Source of the DNA: Hellea sp.
GTDB lineage: Bacteria > Pseudomonadota > Alphaproteobacteria > Caulobacterales > Maricaulaceae
Assembly (NCBI GenBank): GCA_028224375.1
Contig: JAOIVW010000006.1
Location: 62,001 to 126,000, forward strand
DNA: 64,000 nt
Reading direction: 5' to 3'
Position numbers and translations under genes: made by a program. Shown here piece by piece: positions 1 to 11,736 of this stretch. Below the pieces are notes generated by a model. It ran no database searches. It was not told the DNA's origin and saw only the letters and a list, made by a program, of their open reading frames with translations. Numbering within the stretch: position 1 is the stretch's first letter; every line of letters begins with the position of its first letter.

Positions 1-99
1 CTTTACCATGCCTGCGCGCAGCATATAGCGGTGCGAAGCGATGGTCGCGTCAGAAGGCGTCTCTTTGAGAAGCGGTAGAAAATAGCGTGACAAACGCAT
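1..99 (-). CDS. proS: Proline--tRNA ligase, N-terminal fragment running off the window edge
   Basis: Reverse strand reads ATG at 99-97: [33 protein letters not shown], the typical ProS N-terminus; not in the ORF track because it is truncated by the window. Confidence 0.85.
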   Translation of the reverse strand, partial: MRLSRYFLPLLKETPSDATIASHRYMLRAGMVK

Positions 100-194
100 G
101 AGAGATTCCTTGTTATTCTACTTAGGCTTAGCGGGTTGTGCGCCAGGCTACAAGTTCGCGTGTGAGGTGATGGACGTTTATTTATGAGCGGAGA

Positions 195-473
195 TTATTC
201 CGCAAGCTTATCAATATTGATCCACTCGGCAATCATATCCCAGTTCAGCACGCCACTCCAAATAACCGTGCAGACGATAAGCCAGATGATGGTCGCGAAA
301 ATTGTCGTGACTTTCACCTTGCGCTTCATATTGCTTTCGACAGGCGCGCCGGGTTCAGAGCCGCGAACAATTTCGCCCTCTTCCGCTTGGCCGCGAATAC
401 CCATGGGCAGGACAGCAAATAGCGTCAGCCACCAGATGAGCAGATAAACAACGAAAAGCGAGAATGGAGACAT
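195..473 (-). CDS. DUF1467-family small membrane protein
   Basis: 92 aa, two hydrophobic segments, WWLTLFAVLPMGIRGQ...GSEPGAPVE motif; next to proS/mce as in other alphaproteobacteria. Confidence 0.8.
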   Translation of the reverse strand: MSPFSLFVVYLLIWWLTLFAVLPMGIRGQAEEGEIVRGSEPGAPVESNMKRKVKVTTIFATIIWLIVCTVIWSGVLNWDMIAEWINIDKLAE

Positions 474-482
474 GGGCTCTAC

Positions 483-914
483 CTAATGCGCCTCTTTGGG
501 CGTTTCCATGAGTTCAATTAGCACACCACCTGCATCGCCGGGGTGCAGAAACACAACAGGCGTGCCATGGGCGCCAATACGCGGCTCGTTTAAAACCCGC
601 ATGCCCTTCTCTGCCATAGCGAGGCTGGCCGCATGAATATCTTTGACTTCAAAACAGATATGATGCTGTCCGCCCTTAGGGTTCTTTTCGAGGAATTTCG
701 TAATGGGAGATTTATCACCATAAGGCTGGATGAGCTCAACTTGCCCGCTTGGTAGGTTCACGAAGGCAAATGTCACGCCTTGGGGTGGCAGGTCTGCGGG
801 CTCGGTAATATCTGTCACGCCAAAGACATTACGGTACATCTCGATGGCTTTGTGAATATCCGGAACAGCAATGCCGACGTGGTTTAAAGGGCCAAGAAAT
901 GTGTCATAAGTCAT
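483..914 (-). CDS. mce: Methylmalonyl-CoA epimerase (VOC family)
   Basis: LNHVGIAVPDIHKAIEMYRNVFG ... HHICFEVKDI ... HPGDAGGVLIEL. Confidence 0.9.
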   Translation of the reverse strand: MTYDTFLGPLNHVGIAVPDIHKAIEMYRNVFGVTDITEPADLPPQGVTFAFVNLPSGQVELIQPYGDKSPITKFLEKNPKGGQHHICFEVKDIHAASLAMAEKGMRVLNEPRIGAHGTPVVFLHPGDAGGVLIELMETPKEAH

Positions 915-915
915 C

Positions 916-2601
916 TTATTTTACCTTATGGGCGATGATTTCAATGTGGCTGCGCTTGCCAGTTTGCTCTTTAACATAGCGCTTTATCTTAGACATGAGC
1001 CGTTCTTCAACAAGATCTTCATCGCGGCGTGAATTGTTTGACATCGCCTCATAAACCTCTTCAGCTTTGTCAGCAACGCCGTCGATTAAGTCTTCGATGA
1101 AGCTGCCGTCGAGACCTTCGGCGAAACCGGAAATACGGGGCTCTGGCCCGCTGACGATATGACCTTTATTGTTAAAAACCAGGCTGACACTAACATGTCC
1201 TGCATAGGCCATTTTCTTACGCAGGCGCAGACCTTCGTCGCGGTCGCTAACAATGGCGTTGCCGTCCTGATGCAGACGGCCTGAGGGTACGATATCAATA
1301 ACTTCAACACCGCGTTCTGACAGGCTGAACATCTCGCCATTGCGCGGGGCGACAGCGTGTTTCGGGCCGAGCGTTCTGGCTAGTTTCGCATGTTCCAAAA
1401 GGTGACGTCTTTCGCCGTGGACAGGGATAGCAATATGAGGCCGCGCCCATTCATACATTTGCTCAAGCTCACCGCGGCAAGGGTGACCTGAGACGTGGAT
1501 GGGCCGCATCTTTTCAGTAATGATTTCGACGCCGTCATCCGCCAATGCATTTTGCAGCGCGAAGATACCCTTCTCATTCCCCGGAATAATTTTGGACGAG
1601 AAGATAACAACATCGCCCTTATGGAAGCGCACATTACGGTGTTCGCCTGCCGCAATGCGAGAGAGCGCCGCGCGGGGTTCGCCTTGAGAGCCTGTGCAGA
1701 GATAAAGCACATGCGCAGCTGGCATAGAGCGCGCATCATCCTCATCAATCATATGACCAACATCTTTTAGCAATCCGATGGATTTCGCCGCCGCTGTCAT
1801 GCGTTTCATCGAACGCCCAACAAGACAGACGGAGCGGTCATTAGCTTTGGCCGCCATCATCACGGATTCGAGCCGCGCGACGTTAGAGGCGAATGACGCC
1901 ACAGCCACGCCCTTCCCTGCATATTCGCCGACCAGTTTTATAAGCTCGTCACGCACACCGTCTTCACTGCCCGCATAGCCGGGGGAGAACACATTGGTAC
2001 TGTCGCAGACCATGGCGAGAATACCTTCATCGCCTAGCGCTCTGAGAGCTTTGGCATCGACAGGTTCGCCAATTTGCGGGGCCTCATCAATCTTCCAATC
2101 GCCTGTGTGCAGGATAGTGCCAAGCTCTGTGCGAATAGCGAGGGCGTTTGGCTCCGCGATGGAATGGGTCATGGTGATGAGTTCAAAATCAAACGGACCG
2201 AGACTGAATTTGCCTTTGAGCTCAACCTCATGCAGCTCAACCAAATCCAAAAGCCCAAATTCTGACAGGCGGTCTTTGACCAAGTACATGGTGAAAGGCG
2301 TCGCATAAACGGGGCATTCCAGCTGTGGCCATAAACGGCCCAGCGCGCCCATATGATCTTCATGGGCATGGGTCAGCACAATGCCGAGCAAGTCTTTCTT
2401 GATAGAGAGAATAAACTCAATATCGGGCATAATGATTTCAATGCCAGGTGTGTCCGCGCCGCCAAAAGTCACGCCAATATCGACGATGACCCATTTACGG
2501 TTATTGGGCGGGCCGAAGCCAAAGAGATTAAGGTTCATCCCAATCTCGCCACACCCACCGAGTGGCAGGAATATCAGCTCGTTTTTATTTTTCTGTGCCA
2601 T
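916..2601 (-). CDS. rnj: Ribonuclease J
   Basis: Metallo-beta-lactamase HAHEDHMGAL motif, PVHGERRHLLEHAKLA; start placed at MAQKNKNELIFLPLGGCGEIGMN (ORF track extends upstream). Confidence 0.93.
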   Translation of the reverse strand: MAQKNKNELIFLPLGGCGEIGMNLNLFGFGPPNNRKWVIVDIGVTFGGADTPGIEIIMPDIEFILSIKKDLLGIVLTHAHEDHMGALGRLWPQLECPVYATPFTMYLVKDRLSEFGLLDLVELHEVELKGKFSLGPFDFELITMTHSIAEPNALAIRTELGTILHTGDWKIDEAPQIGEPVDAKALRALGDEGILAMVCDSTNVFSPGYAGSEDGVRDELIKLVGEYAGKGVAVASFASNVARLESVMMAAKANDRSVCLVGRSMKRMTAAAKSIGLLKDVGHMIDEDDARSMPAAHVLYLCTGSQGEPRAALSRIAAGEHRNVRFHKGDVVIFSSKIIPGNEKGIFALQNALADDGVEIITEKMRPIHVSGHPCRGELEQMYEWARPHIAIPVHGERRHLLEHAKLARTLGPKHAVAPRNGEMFSLSERGVEVIDIVPSGRLHQDGNAIVSDRDEGLRLRKKMAYAGHVSVSLVFNNKGHIVSGPEPRISGFAEGLDGSFIEDLIDGVADKAEEVYEAMSNNSRRDEDLVEERLMSKIKRYVKEQTGKRSHIEIIAHKVK

Positions 2602-2620
2602 TAAAGCGCTCTCATTCTTT

Positions 2621-3388
2621 TCATTTATTGAGGCGCCAAATCTCGTAAAGACCGTCAATGGTCAGGTTTGAATCGTAATGCTGTATCGTCTCAGAGGCAT
2701 CCTTGAACAATGAGGCCACACCGCCCGTTCCGATAACCGTGAACTCGCGGCCATCCTCTTCAATTATTTGGCGCACCAAACCATCGATTAGACCTATATA
2801 ACCCCAGAAAATACCTGACTGCATCGCTCCGACAGTATCAGTCCCGATGACCTTTTCGGGTTTCTTTATTTCAATACGTGGGAGTTGTGCGGCCGCTTCA
2901 TGCAAGGCTCTGACAGACAGATTTATACCGGGCGCGATAATGCCGCCTTCAAAATGCTTATCTTCTGACACGACATCAAAGGTCGTCGCCGTGCCGCTAT
3001 CAATGATAATCAAGTTTCCCTTGTAACGCTCCGTCGCGCCCAACGCCGTGACGAGCCTATCAGCCCCAACTTCTTTGGGATTTACATTGCGGATGCCAAT
3101 GCCGATTTTCACGCCCTCTTCACCAATGATAATCGGATCTACGTTTAAATGCCGCCTTGCAAGATTACGCATATTAAACAGCGATTGCGGAACAACGGTT
3201 GAAATCACACACGCCTCAATGTCTGAAAACTTAAAGCCCTGCATCTCCATCAGCTGATGAAACCACACAGCATATTCATCAGCGGTGCGCGTCGCATTCG
3301 TCGCAATGCGCCATTCGACGACCCAATCTTTGCCATCATGAATGGCGAAAAGCGTATTCGTATTTCCTGTATCGATGGCGAGAAGCAT
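2621..3388 (-). CDS. coaX: Type III pantothenate kinase
   Basis: [49 protein letters not shown]. Confidence 0.93.
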   Translation of the reverse strand: MLLAIDTGNTNTLFAIHDGKDWVVEWRIATNATRTADEYAVWFHQLMEMQGFKFSDIEACVISTVVPQSLFNMRNLARRHLNVDPIIIGEEGVKIGIGIRNVNPKEVGADRLVTALGATERYKGNLIIIDSGTATTFDVVSEDKHFEGGIIAPGINLSVRALHEAAAQLPRIEIKKPEKVIGTDTVGAMQSGIFWGYIGLIDGLVRQIIEEDGREFTVIGTGGVASLFKDASETIQHYDSNLTIDGLYEIWRLNK

Positions 3389-4146
3389 TAGTCGTCCTGT
3401 GAAGTTCCGAAGAAGACGTCTCCGGCATGTATGTCTCTTATGGTGCCATTCTCAAGGCGCACGCGCAACGCCCCATTTGCGTCGAGCCCAAGGGCTTCTC
3501 CTGTAAACGTTTCTTGTGGGAGCCGAACCATAACGGGGCCTGGTAGATTGTGGGCGCGCGACGTCCAAGCCTGCCCAATGGGTTCAAACCCTTTCGTTAG
3601 CAGAATATGCCGCCAGTAATCAAAGCGATTTGCAAGGATGGCAAGCACCGCTTCTACGCCTGTCATAATCGGTTCAGGACCGCTTAAATCAGCAGCTAAA
3701 ATATGAGCCAGCATGTGTGTCGCTGGGAACTCTGTGCCTTCAGGGTGGTGCGTCAGGTTAAGACCAATGCCAATAACCATCCATTTTTGATGATGTTTCT
3801 GGCCGCTCTCTAGCAGAATGCCTGATGTTTTCTGTCCGCCCAGCAAGACATCATTCGGCCATTTGAGGCTGATGAGGTCTTTGGGCACATAGCGCTCTAA
3901 AGTTTCCGCAAGCGCTAAAGCTGCCACAAAACTCATTTGGGCTAATTGATGGACATTACCGTCATGAGGATAAAGGCCTGAACAAAAGAGGTTGCCCGTT
4001 TTGGATGTCCATTCGCGGCCTCTGCGGCCACGTCCTGCGCTTTGACTATCTGCCCTTATCCAAAACGGACCAAAATCACCCTGCTCCGCAAGGCGTTTCG
4101 CCTCAGCATTAGTCGAGTCGACCGTCTCTAAAGAGATAAATCTCAA
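3388..4146 (-). CDS. birA: Biotin--[acetyl-CoA-carboxylase] ligase
   Basis: [38 protein letters not shown]. Confidence 0.92.
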   Translation of the reverse strand: MRFISLETVDSTNAEAKRLAEQGDFGPFWIRADSQSAGRGRRGREWTSKTGNLFCSGLYPHDGNVHQLAQMSFVAALALAETLERYVPKDLISLKWPNDVLLGGQKTSGILLESGQKHHQKWMVIGIGLNLTHHPEGTEFPATHMLAHILAADLSGPEPIMTGVEAVLAILANRFDYWRHILLTKGFEPIGQAWTSRAHNLPGPVMVRLPQETFTGEALGLDANGALRVRLENGTIRDIHAGDVFFGTSQDD

Positions 4147-4147
4147 G

Positions 4148-5584
4148 CTAAAAGAGGCTCGCGGCGGCTTGAGAAATCAGGCTTTGCGCGGGGATTGAGA
4201 TCATCGGCAAGAGCAAGAGCGGGAAGATGAGTAACGCGGTAATGACCGCTAAGCCGCGCAATGTCTTGGGCGCCTGAACAAACTCTTGCTCATTTTCATC
4301 ACCCCACATGATTTTGACGAGGCGCAGATAATAAAACGCGCCAATGACAGAAGCGACAAGCGCAATCACGACAAGCCAGGCAAGTCCGGCTTCCATTGCT
4401 GGCACAAAGGCAAAAAACTTTCCAAAGAAGCCCAGCAGCGGCGGAATGCCCATGACCGAGAACATGAAGATTGTCAGCACAATGGCGAGGCCGCGATTAG
4501 TCTTGGACAGTCCTGCAAGATCTGAAATCTGCTCAACCATGCCGTTGCGAATCCGCATCTGCAGGATACAGGCAAAGATACCGATAACAGTAATGGTGTA
4601 GATGCTCATGAAAATCAGCATGCCCTTAACGCCAGCTTGCGTCCCTGCGGAAAGCGCGACAAGCGCATAGCCCATATTGGCGATAGAGGAATAGGCCATA
4701 AGGCGTTTGATGTTGGTTTGTGTCAACGCGCCAATCGCGCCGACAAACATGGACAGAACAGCAAGCACGATAATAACCTGCTGCCACTGTGTCGTGATAT
4801 CGCCGAAAGGGCCCACCAAGAGACGGGCAATCAAAGCCATAGCTGCGAATTTAGGGGCTGCGGCGAAGAAACCTGTGACAGGTGTCGGCGAGCCTTCATA
4901 GACATCGGGCGTCCACATATGGAACGGCGCGGCAGAAATTTTAAATGCCAAGCCGCAGAGCAAGAAGACCATACCGGCAATAATACCGGGGGTCGCGCCA
5001 TCTGCCGTTATGACCTGTGCAATCCGCGCAAATTCCAGCGAGCCTGTAAATCCGTAAATCAGCGACGCGCCGTAAAGCAGCAGACCTGACGATAAAGCGC
5101 CGAGGACAAAATATTTCAGGCCTGACTCTGAGGCCCTAAGGCTGTCGCGGTTAAAGGCGGCCATGACGTAAAGCGCCAAAGACTGCATCTCGATACCGAT
5201 ATAGAGCGCCAGCAATGTATTGGCCGACACCATAATGGACATGCCGAGCGTGCAATAGAGCACCAAAACCGAGAATTCAAAACGGTCCAGTTTCTCTGTT
5301 TGGAAAAAGCTTTTTGAGAACATCAGCGCTGCTGCCGCAGACATGCCGAGGAAGAAATTCATATAATGGCTATAGCTATCGACAATCAGCGCGCCTTTGA
5401 AAGCTGTGCCTGTGGGCTGACCCAATAGAAAGCCAATCACGGCATAAAGCACTAGAACGCCAACGGCGAAATAACGCACGCCAACAGAAATATCTTTCTT
5501 GGCAAAAGCGCCAGTGGACAAGAGCTGAGAGGCAAAGAACGCCAGAACAAGCTGCGGGGCAAAGAGTGAGATAGTCTGCAACAT
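4148..5584 (-). CDS. nuoN: NADH-quinone oxidoreductase subunit N
   Basis: Antiporter-like multi-TM protein, last gene of nuo operon; start at MLQTISLFAPQ. Confidence 0.95.
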   Translation of the reverse strand: MLQTISLFAPQLVLAFFASQLLSTGAFAKKDISVGVRYFAVGVLVLYAVIGFLLGQPTGTAFKGALIVDSYSHYMNFFLGMSAAAALMFSKSFFQTEKLDRFEFSVLVLYCTLGMSIMVSANTLLALYIGIEMQSLALYVMAAFNRDSLRASESGLKYFVLGALSSGLLLYGASLIYGFTGSLEFARIAQVITADGATPGIIAGMVFLLCGLAFKISAAPFHMWTPDVYEGSPTPVTGFFAAAPKFAAMALIARLLVGPFGDITTQWQQVIIVLAVLSMFVGAIGALTQTNIKRLMAYSSIANMGYALVALSAGTQAGVKGMLIFMSIYTITVIGIFACILQMRIRNGMVEQISDLAGLSKTNRGLAIVLTIFMFSVMGIPPLLGFFGKFFAFVPAMEAGLAWLVVIALVASVIGAFYYLRLVKIMWGDENEQEFVQAPKTLRGLAVITALLIFPLLLLPMISIPAQSLISQAAASLF

Positions 5585-5588
5585 AGCC

Positions 5589-7121
5589 TTAATTCCCTGC
5601 CACGGCTGTTGCGGCATTAAAGTTCGCAATCAGGTTTTCAACAGATGCTGATGTGATGTCGGTAATAAGTGACGGATAGACACCCAATACAATTGTCAGA
5701 ATGGCGAGCGGGGCGAGGATAAGAACCTCGCGGCGGTTCATGTCCAGAATATCGTCGAGCTTCTCATTAGTCTGCTCGCCAAAGATAACTTCGCGGTAGA
5801 GATGAAGCGCATACATGGCTGACAAAATCATACCGAGCGCAGCACCTGCCGCAATCCAAGGACTAACCTGATAGGCGCCGACCATTGTCAGGATTTCGCC
5901 CACGAAACCCGATGTCCCCGGAAGGCCAACATTGGCCATGGTAAAGAGCATGAGAAAGGCGGCGTAAACAGGCATGCGTTTGACCAGCCCGCCATAAAAG
6001 GCAATCTCGCGCGTATGCATACGGTCATAAATCACGCCGACACAGAAGAAGAGCGCGCCGGAAATAATCCCGTGTGAGAGCATTTGGTAAATACCGCCCT
6101 GAATACCTTGGAGGTTGAAGGTAAAGATACCCATTGTCACAAAGCCCATATGCGCGACTGAGGAGTAGGCAATCAGCTTTTTGATATCGTTCTGCCGGTA
6201 AGCCACGAGCGAGGTGTAGATAATCGCAATGATGGACATCCAGAAAATCAGCGGCGCGAGTTCAACAGAGGCGTTCGGGAAAAGCGTTAGAGAAAAACGC
6301 AGGAAACCATAACCGCCGAGCTTTAGCAAAATACCCGCAAGGATAACGGAGCCAGCTGTCGGCGCTTCAACGTGAGCATCCGGCAGCCATGTATGAACTG
6401 GCCACATCGGCATCTTGACCGCGAAGGAGGCAAAGAAGGCCAGCCAGAGCCAGGTTTGGATACCGCCCGGAATTTTCAGCTCCGTTATAAGCCGTTCCAT
6501 ATTCGTTGTTGGCGCGCCGAGTTGTTGTCCGCTGAAATTATAAATCCACAGTATGGCGGCAAGCATTAGCACTGAGCCGAGCAGCGTGTAGAGGAAGAAC
6601 TTATAACTCGCATAAACACGGTTCTTACCGCCCCAAACGCCAATGATAATAAACATCGGAATAAGAACAGCTTCAAAGAAAAGATAAAACAAGATGAGAT
6701 CAAGCGCCACAAAGGTGCCAATCATCAGCGTTTCCAAAATTAGGAACGCGACCATATAGTCTATCATGCGTGTCTTGATCGATTTCTCACTCGCCAAAAT
6801 ACAGAGCGGCGTGAGGAAGGCTGTTAATAGGACAAAGAGAATTGAGATACCATCCACGCCCAAGCGGTAATCAATACCACCGCCAAGCCAGCTTGTATCT
6901 TCAACGAATTGGAAGCCCGCATCAGCGGAGTCAAAATCAATGGTCAGCGCGAGGGCTAAGAGGAAAACGACAAGCGAGACAATAAGCGCAACACGGGGCG
7001 CATTGCGTTCTAATCCTTGATCGTCACCTTTCGGCCAAATTCGGGCTACAAACATTAGAGCTAACGCCCCGGCAAGCGGAATGAATGTGATGGCGGAGAG
7101 AATGGGAAGACCTTCAAACAT
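5589..7121 (-). CDS. nuoM: NADH-quinone oxidoreductase subunit M
   Basis: [58 protein letters not shown]. Confidence 0.96.
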   Translation of the reverse strand: MFEGLPILSAITFIPLAGALALMFVARIWPKGDDQGLERNAPRVALIVSLVVFLLALALTIDFDSADAGFQFVEDTSWLGGGIDYRLGVDGISILFVLLTAFLTPLCILASEKSIKTRMIDYMVAFLILETLMIGTFVALDLILFYLFFEAVLIPMFIIIGVWGGKNRVYASYKFFLYTLLGSVLMLAAILWIYNFSGQQLGAPTTNMERLITELKIPGGIQTWLWLAFFASFAVKMPMWPVHTWLPDAHVEAPTAGSVILAGILLKLGGYGFLRFSLTLFPNASVELAPLIFWMSIIAIIYTSLVAYRQNDIKKLIAYSSVAHMGFVTMGIFTFNLQGIQGGIYQMLSHGIISGALFFCVGVIYDRMHTREIAFYGGLVKRMPVYAAFLMLFTMANVGLPGTSGFVGEILTMVGAYQVSPWIAAGAALGMILSAMYALHLYREVIFGEQTNEKLDDILDMNRREVLILAPLAILTIVLGVYPSLITDITSASVENLIANFNAATAVAGN

Positions 7122-7124
7122 GAT

Positions 7125-9203
7125 CTATCCTCCTACCGTGCGGAACACTAAGGCGATAATCACCGCAACGCCCAGCAACATGATAAAGGCATAGTGATAG
7201 AGATAGCCTGATTGAATTTTAGAAAGACGCTTCGCCGCACCAACTGCAAAAGCCGCGACACCATTAGGGCCAAGACCGTCTATAATTTTCATATCGCCAA
7301 TTTTCCAGAAGATGTCGCCAAGCTTGCGCGCGCCTTTTACGACGGTCGCGTCATAGAGCTCATCAATATACCACTTATTGAGCAGGAAGTTATAAAGCGG
7401 CGTTCCGCCTGTTTCCTCAATATTGCGAATATGTTTAGCCGTGCCCTCACCGCGCATATACATAAAGAAAGCGATAACACCCCCTGCAACAGAAGCGACC
7501 AGCGGCAGAAGCAAGACCCAGAACGGATAGCCGTGAACTTTGTTAAAGAGCCATCCAAAAAGTCCGCCATGTTTAACCGCGTCGTGAGCATCATGGCCCG
7601 TTTCAGCAGCGGCCATTAAATGCTCTCCTGCAATGGCCGCATGCTCTGCTCCATATTTTGTCGGTAAAGCGCCGTGCCAGAAATCGCCCGCATTACCCAT
7701 AAATTTGGAATAGAACACAAAACCGGCCGCGACTGCGCCTAAGGATAAAAGCCCCAGCGGCACGAGCATATTCATCGGGCTCTCATGCGCATGGTCAAAT
7801 GTATGCTTATCGCCGCGATAGTCTCCGTGGAATGTCATGAAGATAAGACGCCAGCTATAGAAGGCTGTCATCAGTGCCGCGATTAATCCAATCCAGAAGG
7901 CAAAAGCCCCTGCGCCTGACCCTGCGATGCCTGCAGAGTAAGCCGCTTCGATAATGGCGTCTTTGGAGAAGAAACCCGCAAAGCCAATTTTCGTGCCAGG
8001 AATACCGATACCCGTAATGGCAAGCGTTCCGATAATCATCGCAGCATAGGTGAAAGGCACCTTCTTACGAATACCGCCCATTTTACGCATATCTTGCTCA
8101 TGGTGCATGGCGTGGATAACCGAGCCTGCACAAAGGAACAAAAGCGCTTTAAAGAACGCATGCGTAAAGAGATGGAACATGGCAGCACTGTAAGCGCCGA
8201 CGCCTGCGGCGAAGAACATATATCCAAGCTGAGAACAGGTTGAATAAGCAATCACGCGCTTAATGTCATTTTGAACCAAGGCGACACTGGCTGCGAAGAG
8301 AGCGGTAAACGCGCCTATCGCCGTGATGAAGCCTGATGTGATAGGCGCGGCCTCATAAATCGCAGAGGCGCGGCAGACAAGGAAGACACCGGCTGTGACC
8401 ATGGTCGCGGCATGAATAAGGGCTGATACAGGGGTCGGGCCTTCCATCGCGTCAGGGAGCCAAACATGCAAAACAAATTGGGCAGATTTACCCATCGCGC
8501 CGATAAAGAGCAGCGCCGCAATTAATTCTATGGCGTTAAATTCCATACCCAAAAATGGCAATGTGCGGTCGCTATTTTCAGCAATCGCGCCAAAGACTGT
8601 GTCGAAATTGACAGAACCAAATACGAGGAAGACCGTCATAACCCCGAGGGCTAAGCCGACATCACCGACGCGGTTGGTCACAAAGGCTTTGATAGAGGCT
8701 GCATTGGCTGTGTCTTTTTTGAAGTAGTAGCCAATTAAGAGATATGAGGCGAGACCCACCCCTTCCCAACCAAAGAAGAGCTGAATGAAGTTATCAGATG
8801 TCACCAACATCAACATCGAGAATGTAAACAGCGAGAGATAGGCAAAGAAACGCGGCTTAAACTCGTCATCGCTCATATAGCCCCAGCTATAGAGGTGGAC
8901 GAGCGCGGAAACAGAGTTCACCACTACCAACATAACAGCCGTCAGCGTGTCGATCTTGAAAGCCCAATTAGCTTTCATATCACCAACATCCATCCAGCGC
9001 AGGACGTTTATATTCGCTTCTTCATGGCCTACGCCAACCTTGAAAAGCGCAATCCATGACAGGATAGCAGAGAGGAAAAGCAGTCCCGTTGTAATCACCA
9101 TAGACGGCTTTTCAGGCAGGAATTGACGCCCAAAGCGCGTGCCGAGCAAGCCCGCTATGATAGCGCCGAAGAGCGGCGCGAATACTATGATATGGTAAAG
9201 CAA
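7125..9203 (-). CDS. nuoL: NADH-quinone oxidoreductase subunit L
   Basis: GWEGVGLASYLLIGYY, HVWLPDAMEGPTPVSALIHAATMVTAGVFLV. Confidence 0.96.
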   Translation of the reverse strand: MLYHIIVFAPLFGAIIAGLLGTRFGRQFLPEKPSMVITTGLLFLSAILSWIALFKVGVGHEEANINVLRWMDVGDMKANWAFKIDTLTAVMLVVVNSVSALVHLYSWGYMSDDEFKPRFFAYLSLFTFSMLMLVTSDNFIQLFFGWEGVGLASYLLIGYYFKKDTANAASIKAFVTNRVGDVGLALGVMTVFLVFGSVNFDTVFGAIAENSDRTLPFLGMEFNAIELIAALLFIGAMGKSAQFVLHVWLPDAMEGPTPVSALIHAATMVTAGVFLVCRASAIYEAAPITSGFITAIGAFTALFAASVALVQNDIKRVIAYSTCSQLGYMFFAAGVGAYSAAMFHLFTHAFFKALLFLCAGSVIHAMHHEQDMRKMGGIRKKVPFTYAAMIIGTLAITGIGIPGTKIGFAGFFSKDAIIEAAYSAGIAGSGAGAFAFWIGLIAALMTAFYSWRLIFMTFHGDYRGDKHTFDHAHESPMNMLVPLGLLSLGAVAAGFVFYSKFMGNAGDFWHGALPTKYGAEHAAIAGEHLMAAAETGHDAHDAVKHGGLFGWLFNKVHGYPFWVLLLPLVASVAGGVIAFFMYMRGEGTAKHIRNIEETGGTPLYNFLLNKWYIDELYDATVVKGARKLGDIFWKIGDMKIIDGLGPNGVAAFAVGAAKRLSKIQSGYLYHYAFIMLLGVAVIIALVFRTVGG

Positions 9204-9207
9204 AGCC

Positions 9208-9534
9208 CTAACCCTTCATCAGATCAATATTTTCAACGGCGATGTTTCCGCGGTTACGGAAATAGACGACGAGGATAGCGAGGCCCACAGCCGCTTCAGC
9301 AGCGGCCACGGTGAGAATAAACAAAGCAAAGATTTGTCCCGCCATCGGGTTGTTCCCCGGCAGGTCAGCCATATGCGTTGAGAAGGCGACAAAATTGATG
9401 TTCACGGCGAGCAGGATAAGCTCGACACACATCAGAATAATGATGACGTTTTTACGGTTTACGAAAATTCCGAAAACACCAATGGTGAAAAGAATAGCCG
9501 CAACAGCGAGGTAATGTGAGAGACCGATAGTCAT
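9208..9534 (-). CDS. nuoK: NADH-quinone oxidoreductase subunit K
   Basis: 108 aa; [27 protein letters not shown]. Confidence 0.95.
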   Translation of the reverse strand: MTIGLSHYLAVAAILFTIGVFGIFVNRKNVIIILMCVELILLAVNINFVAFSTHMADLPGNNPMAGQIFALFILTVAAAEAAVGLAILVVYFRNRGNIAVENIDLMKG

Positions 9535-10133
9535 TATCCAATCCCCTGTCCTGGTTCGATATCGACCATTTCCATACCTGTTTCTTTAGTCCGCGCCATT
9601 TGCGCTGTGGCATCTTGTTTGCGAACGCCGTCGCGGTCCCGCAATGTCAGAACAATTGCGCCAATCATAGCAACCAGAAGCACGAAACCAGCGGCCTCGA
9701 AGATACCTGCATAATCTGTGTAGAGAACCTGTCCGAACGCTTCGAGATTGGAGACACCTGTTTCGCGCACGACAACCGTTTTGGTCTCGCCCGCAACATA
9801 AGCCGCGCCAACCATCAGCATTTCCAAAAGCAGTACGATAGCGACCAAAGCCCCAATAGGGAGATAGCTCAAGAAACCTTGCTTCATTTCAACGAAATCA
9901 ACATCGAGCATCATGACCACAAAGAGGAACAGCACGGCCACCGCGCCGACATAAACCATGACGAGGAGCAGCGCCAAAAACTCTGCGCCCATTAAAATGA
10001 AAAGTCCTGCCGCACTAAAAAATGTCAGGATAAGATACATGACCGAGTGCACGGGGTTGCGCGCAGCCACGACCATAAAGGCAGCTGCGACAGCAACAAA
10101 TGCCAGTAAGTAAAATGATATAACCGTCAACAC
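9534..10133 (-). CDS. nuoJ: NADH-quinone oxidoreductase subunit J
   Basis: [51 protein letters not shown]. Confidence 0.95.
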   Translation of the reverse strand: MLTVISFYLLAFVAVAAAFMVVAARNPVHSVMYLILTFFSAAGLFILMGAEFLALLLVMVYVGAVAVLFLFVVMMLDVDFVEMKQGFLSYLPIGALVAIVLLLEMLMVGAAYVAGETKTVVVRETGVSNLEAFGQVLYTDYAGIFEAAGFVLLVAMIGAIVLTLRDRDGVRKQDATAQMARTKETGMEMVDIEPGQGIG

Positions 10134-10161
10134 GATCTTGGTCCCTTCTTAACTTACCGCG

Positions 10162-10653
10162 CTAACGGTAAGGCGCATCCAATGCTAAATTCTTAGCGAT
10201 TTCCCGTTCCCAGCGATCACCGTTCTCGAGAAGTTTTTCTTTGTCATAATAAAGCTCTTCGCGCGTTTCTGTCGCAAACTCGTAATTCGGGCCTTCGACA
10301 ATCGCGTCAACGGGACAAGCCTCTTGGCACAGCCCACAATAAATACACTTGACCATATCGATATCGTAACGCGTCGTGCGGCGTGAACCATCATCGCGCG
10401 GCTCGGCTTCGATTGTGATGGCTTGCGCAGGACATATGGCTTCGCAGAGCTTACAAGCAATGCAGCGTTCTTCCCCTGACGGGTAGCGGCGCAAAGCATG
10501 CTCACCGCGAAAACGAGGGCTGAGTGGCCCCTTCTCGAATGGATAGTTGATGGTCACTTTGGGGCGGAAGAAATATCTCATCGCGAGCCAAAATGCGCCG
10601 ACGAATTCTAACAGCAGCGCGCCGCGAATAACTTGTTTGATACGGGTAAACAT
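10162..10653 (-). CDS. nuoI: NADH-quinone oxidoreductase subunit I
   Basis: Two 4Fe-4S motifs [12 protein letters not shown] and [12 protein letters not shown]. Confidence 0.96.
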   Translation of the reverse strand: MFTRIKQVIRGALLLEFVGAFWLAMRYFFRPKVTINYPFEKGPLSPRFRGEHALRRYPSGEERCIACKLCEAICPAQAITIEAEPRDDGSRRTTRYDIDMVKCIYCGLCQEACPVDAIVEGPNYEFATETREELYYDKEKLLENGDRWEREIAKNLALDAPYR

Positions 10654-11736
10654 CTAGGCACTTCCCCCTAGGAAGACAACGAATGTCGAAACAATCACAA
10701 CGGCCGCCAGCGATGTCGGCAAGAAGACTTTCCAGCCCAAACGCATTAGCTGATCATAACGGTAACGCGGGACAATCGCCTTCACCATCGCGAACATGAA
10801 AAACATAAATAAGCACTTCAATATGAACCAGAAAACGGGCGGAATAAATTGAACGCCAATATCAATCGGGGCGTGCCAGCCGCCGAGGAAGAGGATTGTA
10901 AACATCGCGCACATCAGCGTCATGTTCAGATACTCGCCAAACATAAAGAGCAAATAAGGGGTCGACGAATACTCAACCATGAAACCCGCAACGAGTTCTG
11001 ACTCGGCTTCGGGCAAGTCAAATGGCGGACGGTTCGTCTCAGCCAAGGCTGAGATAAAGAACATCACGCCCATATAGAACATGATGGGGAAAAGAAGCAG
11101 ACCCAAAGGCCCATATTCGCCCACAGGATTAATGCGGAACATATTCCAGTTAAAGAACCCGCCCGCTTGGGTATCAACGATAGCTGTAAGGTTCATAGAA
11201 CCTGAGAGGAAAATCACTGTCAGAATAATGAAACCAATAGAGACTTCATAAGAAATCATCTGCGCGGCAGAACGTAGCGCGCCCATAAAGGGGTATTTAG
11301 AGTTAGAGGCCCAACCCCCAATGATGATGCCGTAAACGCCTAGTGATGAGATGGCGAGCACGTAGAGAACACCGACATTAACGTCAGACATCACCCATCC
11401 CGGGGCAATAGGCACCACCGCCCAAGCTAAAAACGCCATAACCAGCGTGATAATAGGCGCGAGAATGAACAGGCCTTTGTCAGACCCAGATGGAATGATG
11501 ATTTCTTTAAAGACGAATTTCAGAAGGTCAGCAAAAGACTGAAGCAAACCAAATGGGCCAACCACATTGGGACCACGGCGCATTTGAACAGCCGCCCAGA
11601 CTTTACGGTCCATCAAAATGAGGAAGGCCAGAAGAACGGATAAGATAAGGACGAAAGCCGCAACCTGCGCAAATTTCAGCCCAAACCATGCGAGCGGTGA
11701 GAGGTCAGACCAGAACTGGATGAGAGACATCGTCAT
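10654..11736 (-). CDS. nuoH: NADH-quinone oxidoreductase subunit H
   Basis: [52 protein letters not shown]. Confidence 0.96.
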   Translation of the reverse strand: MTMSLIQFWSDLSPLAWFGLKFAQVAAFVLILSVLLAFLILMDRKVWAAVQMRRGPNVVGPFGLLQSFADLLKFVFKEIIIPSGSDKGLFILAPIITLVMAFLAWAVVPIAPGWVMSDVNVGVLYVLAISSLGVYGIIIGGWASNSKYPFMGALRSAAQMISYEVSIGFIILTVIFLSGSMNLTAIVDTQAGGFFNWNMFRINPVGEYGPLGLLLFPIMFYMGVMFFISALAETNRPPFDLPEAESELVAGFMVEYSSTPYLLFMFGEYLNMTLMCAMFTILFLGGWHAPIDIGVQFIPPVFWFILKCLFMFFMFAMVKAIVPRYRYDQLMRLGWKVFLPTSLAAVVIVSTFVVFLGGSA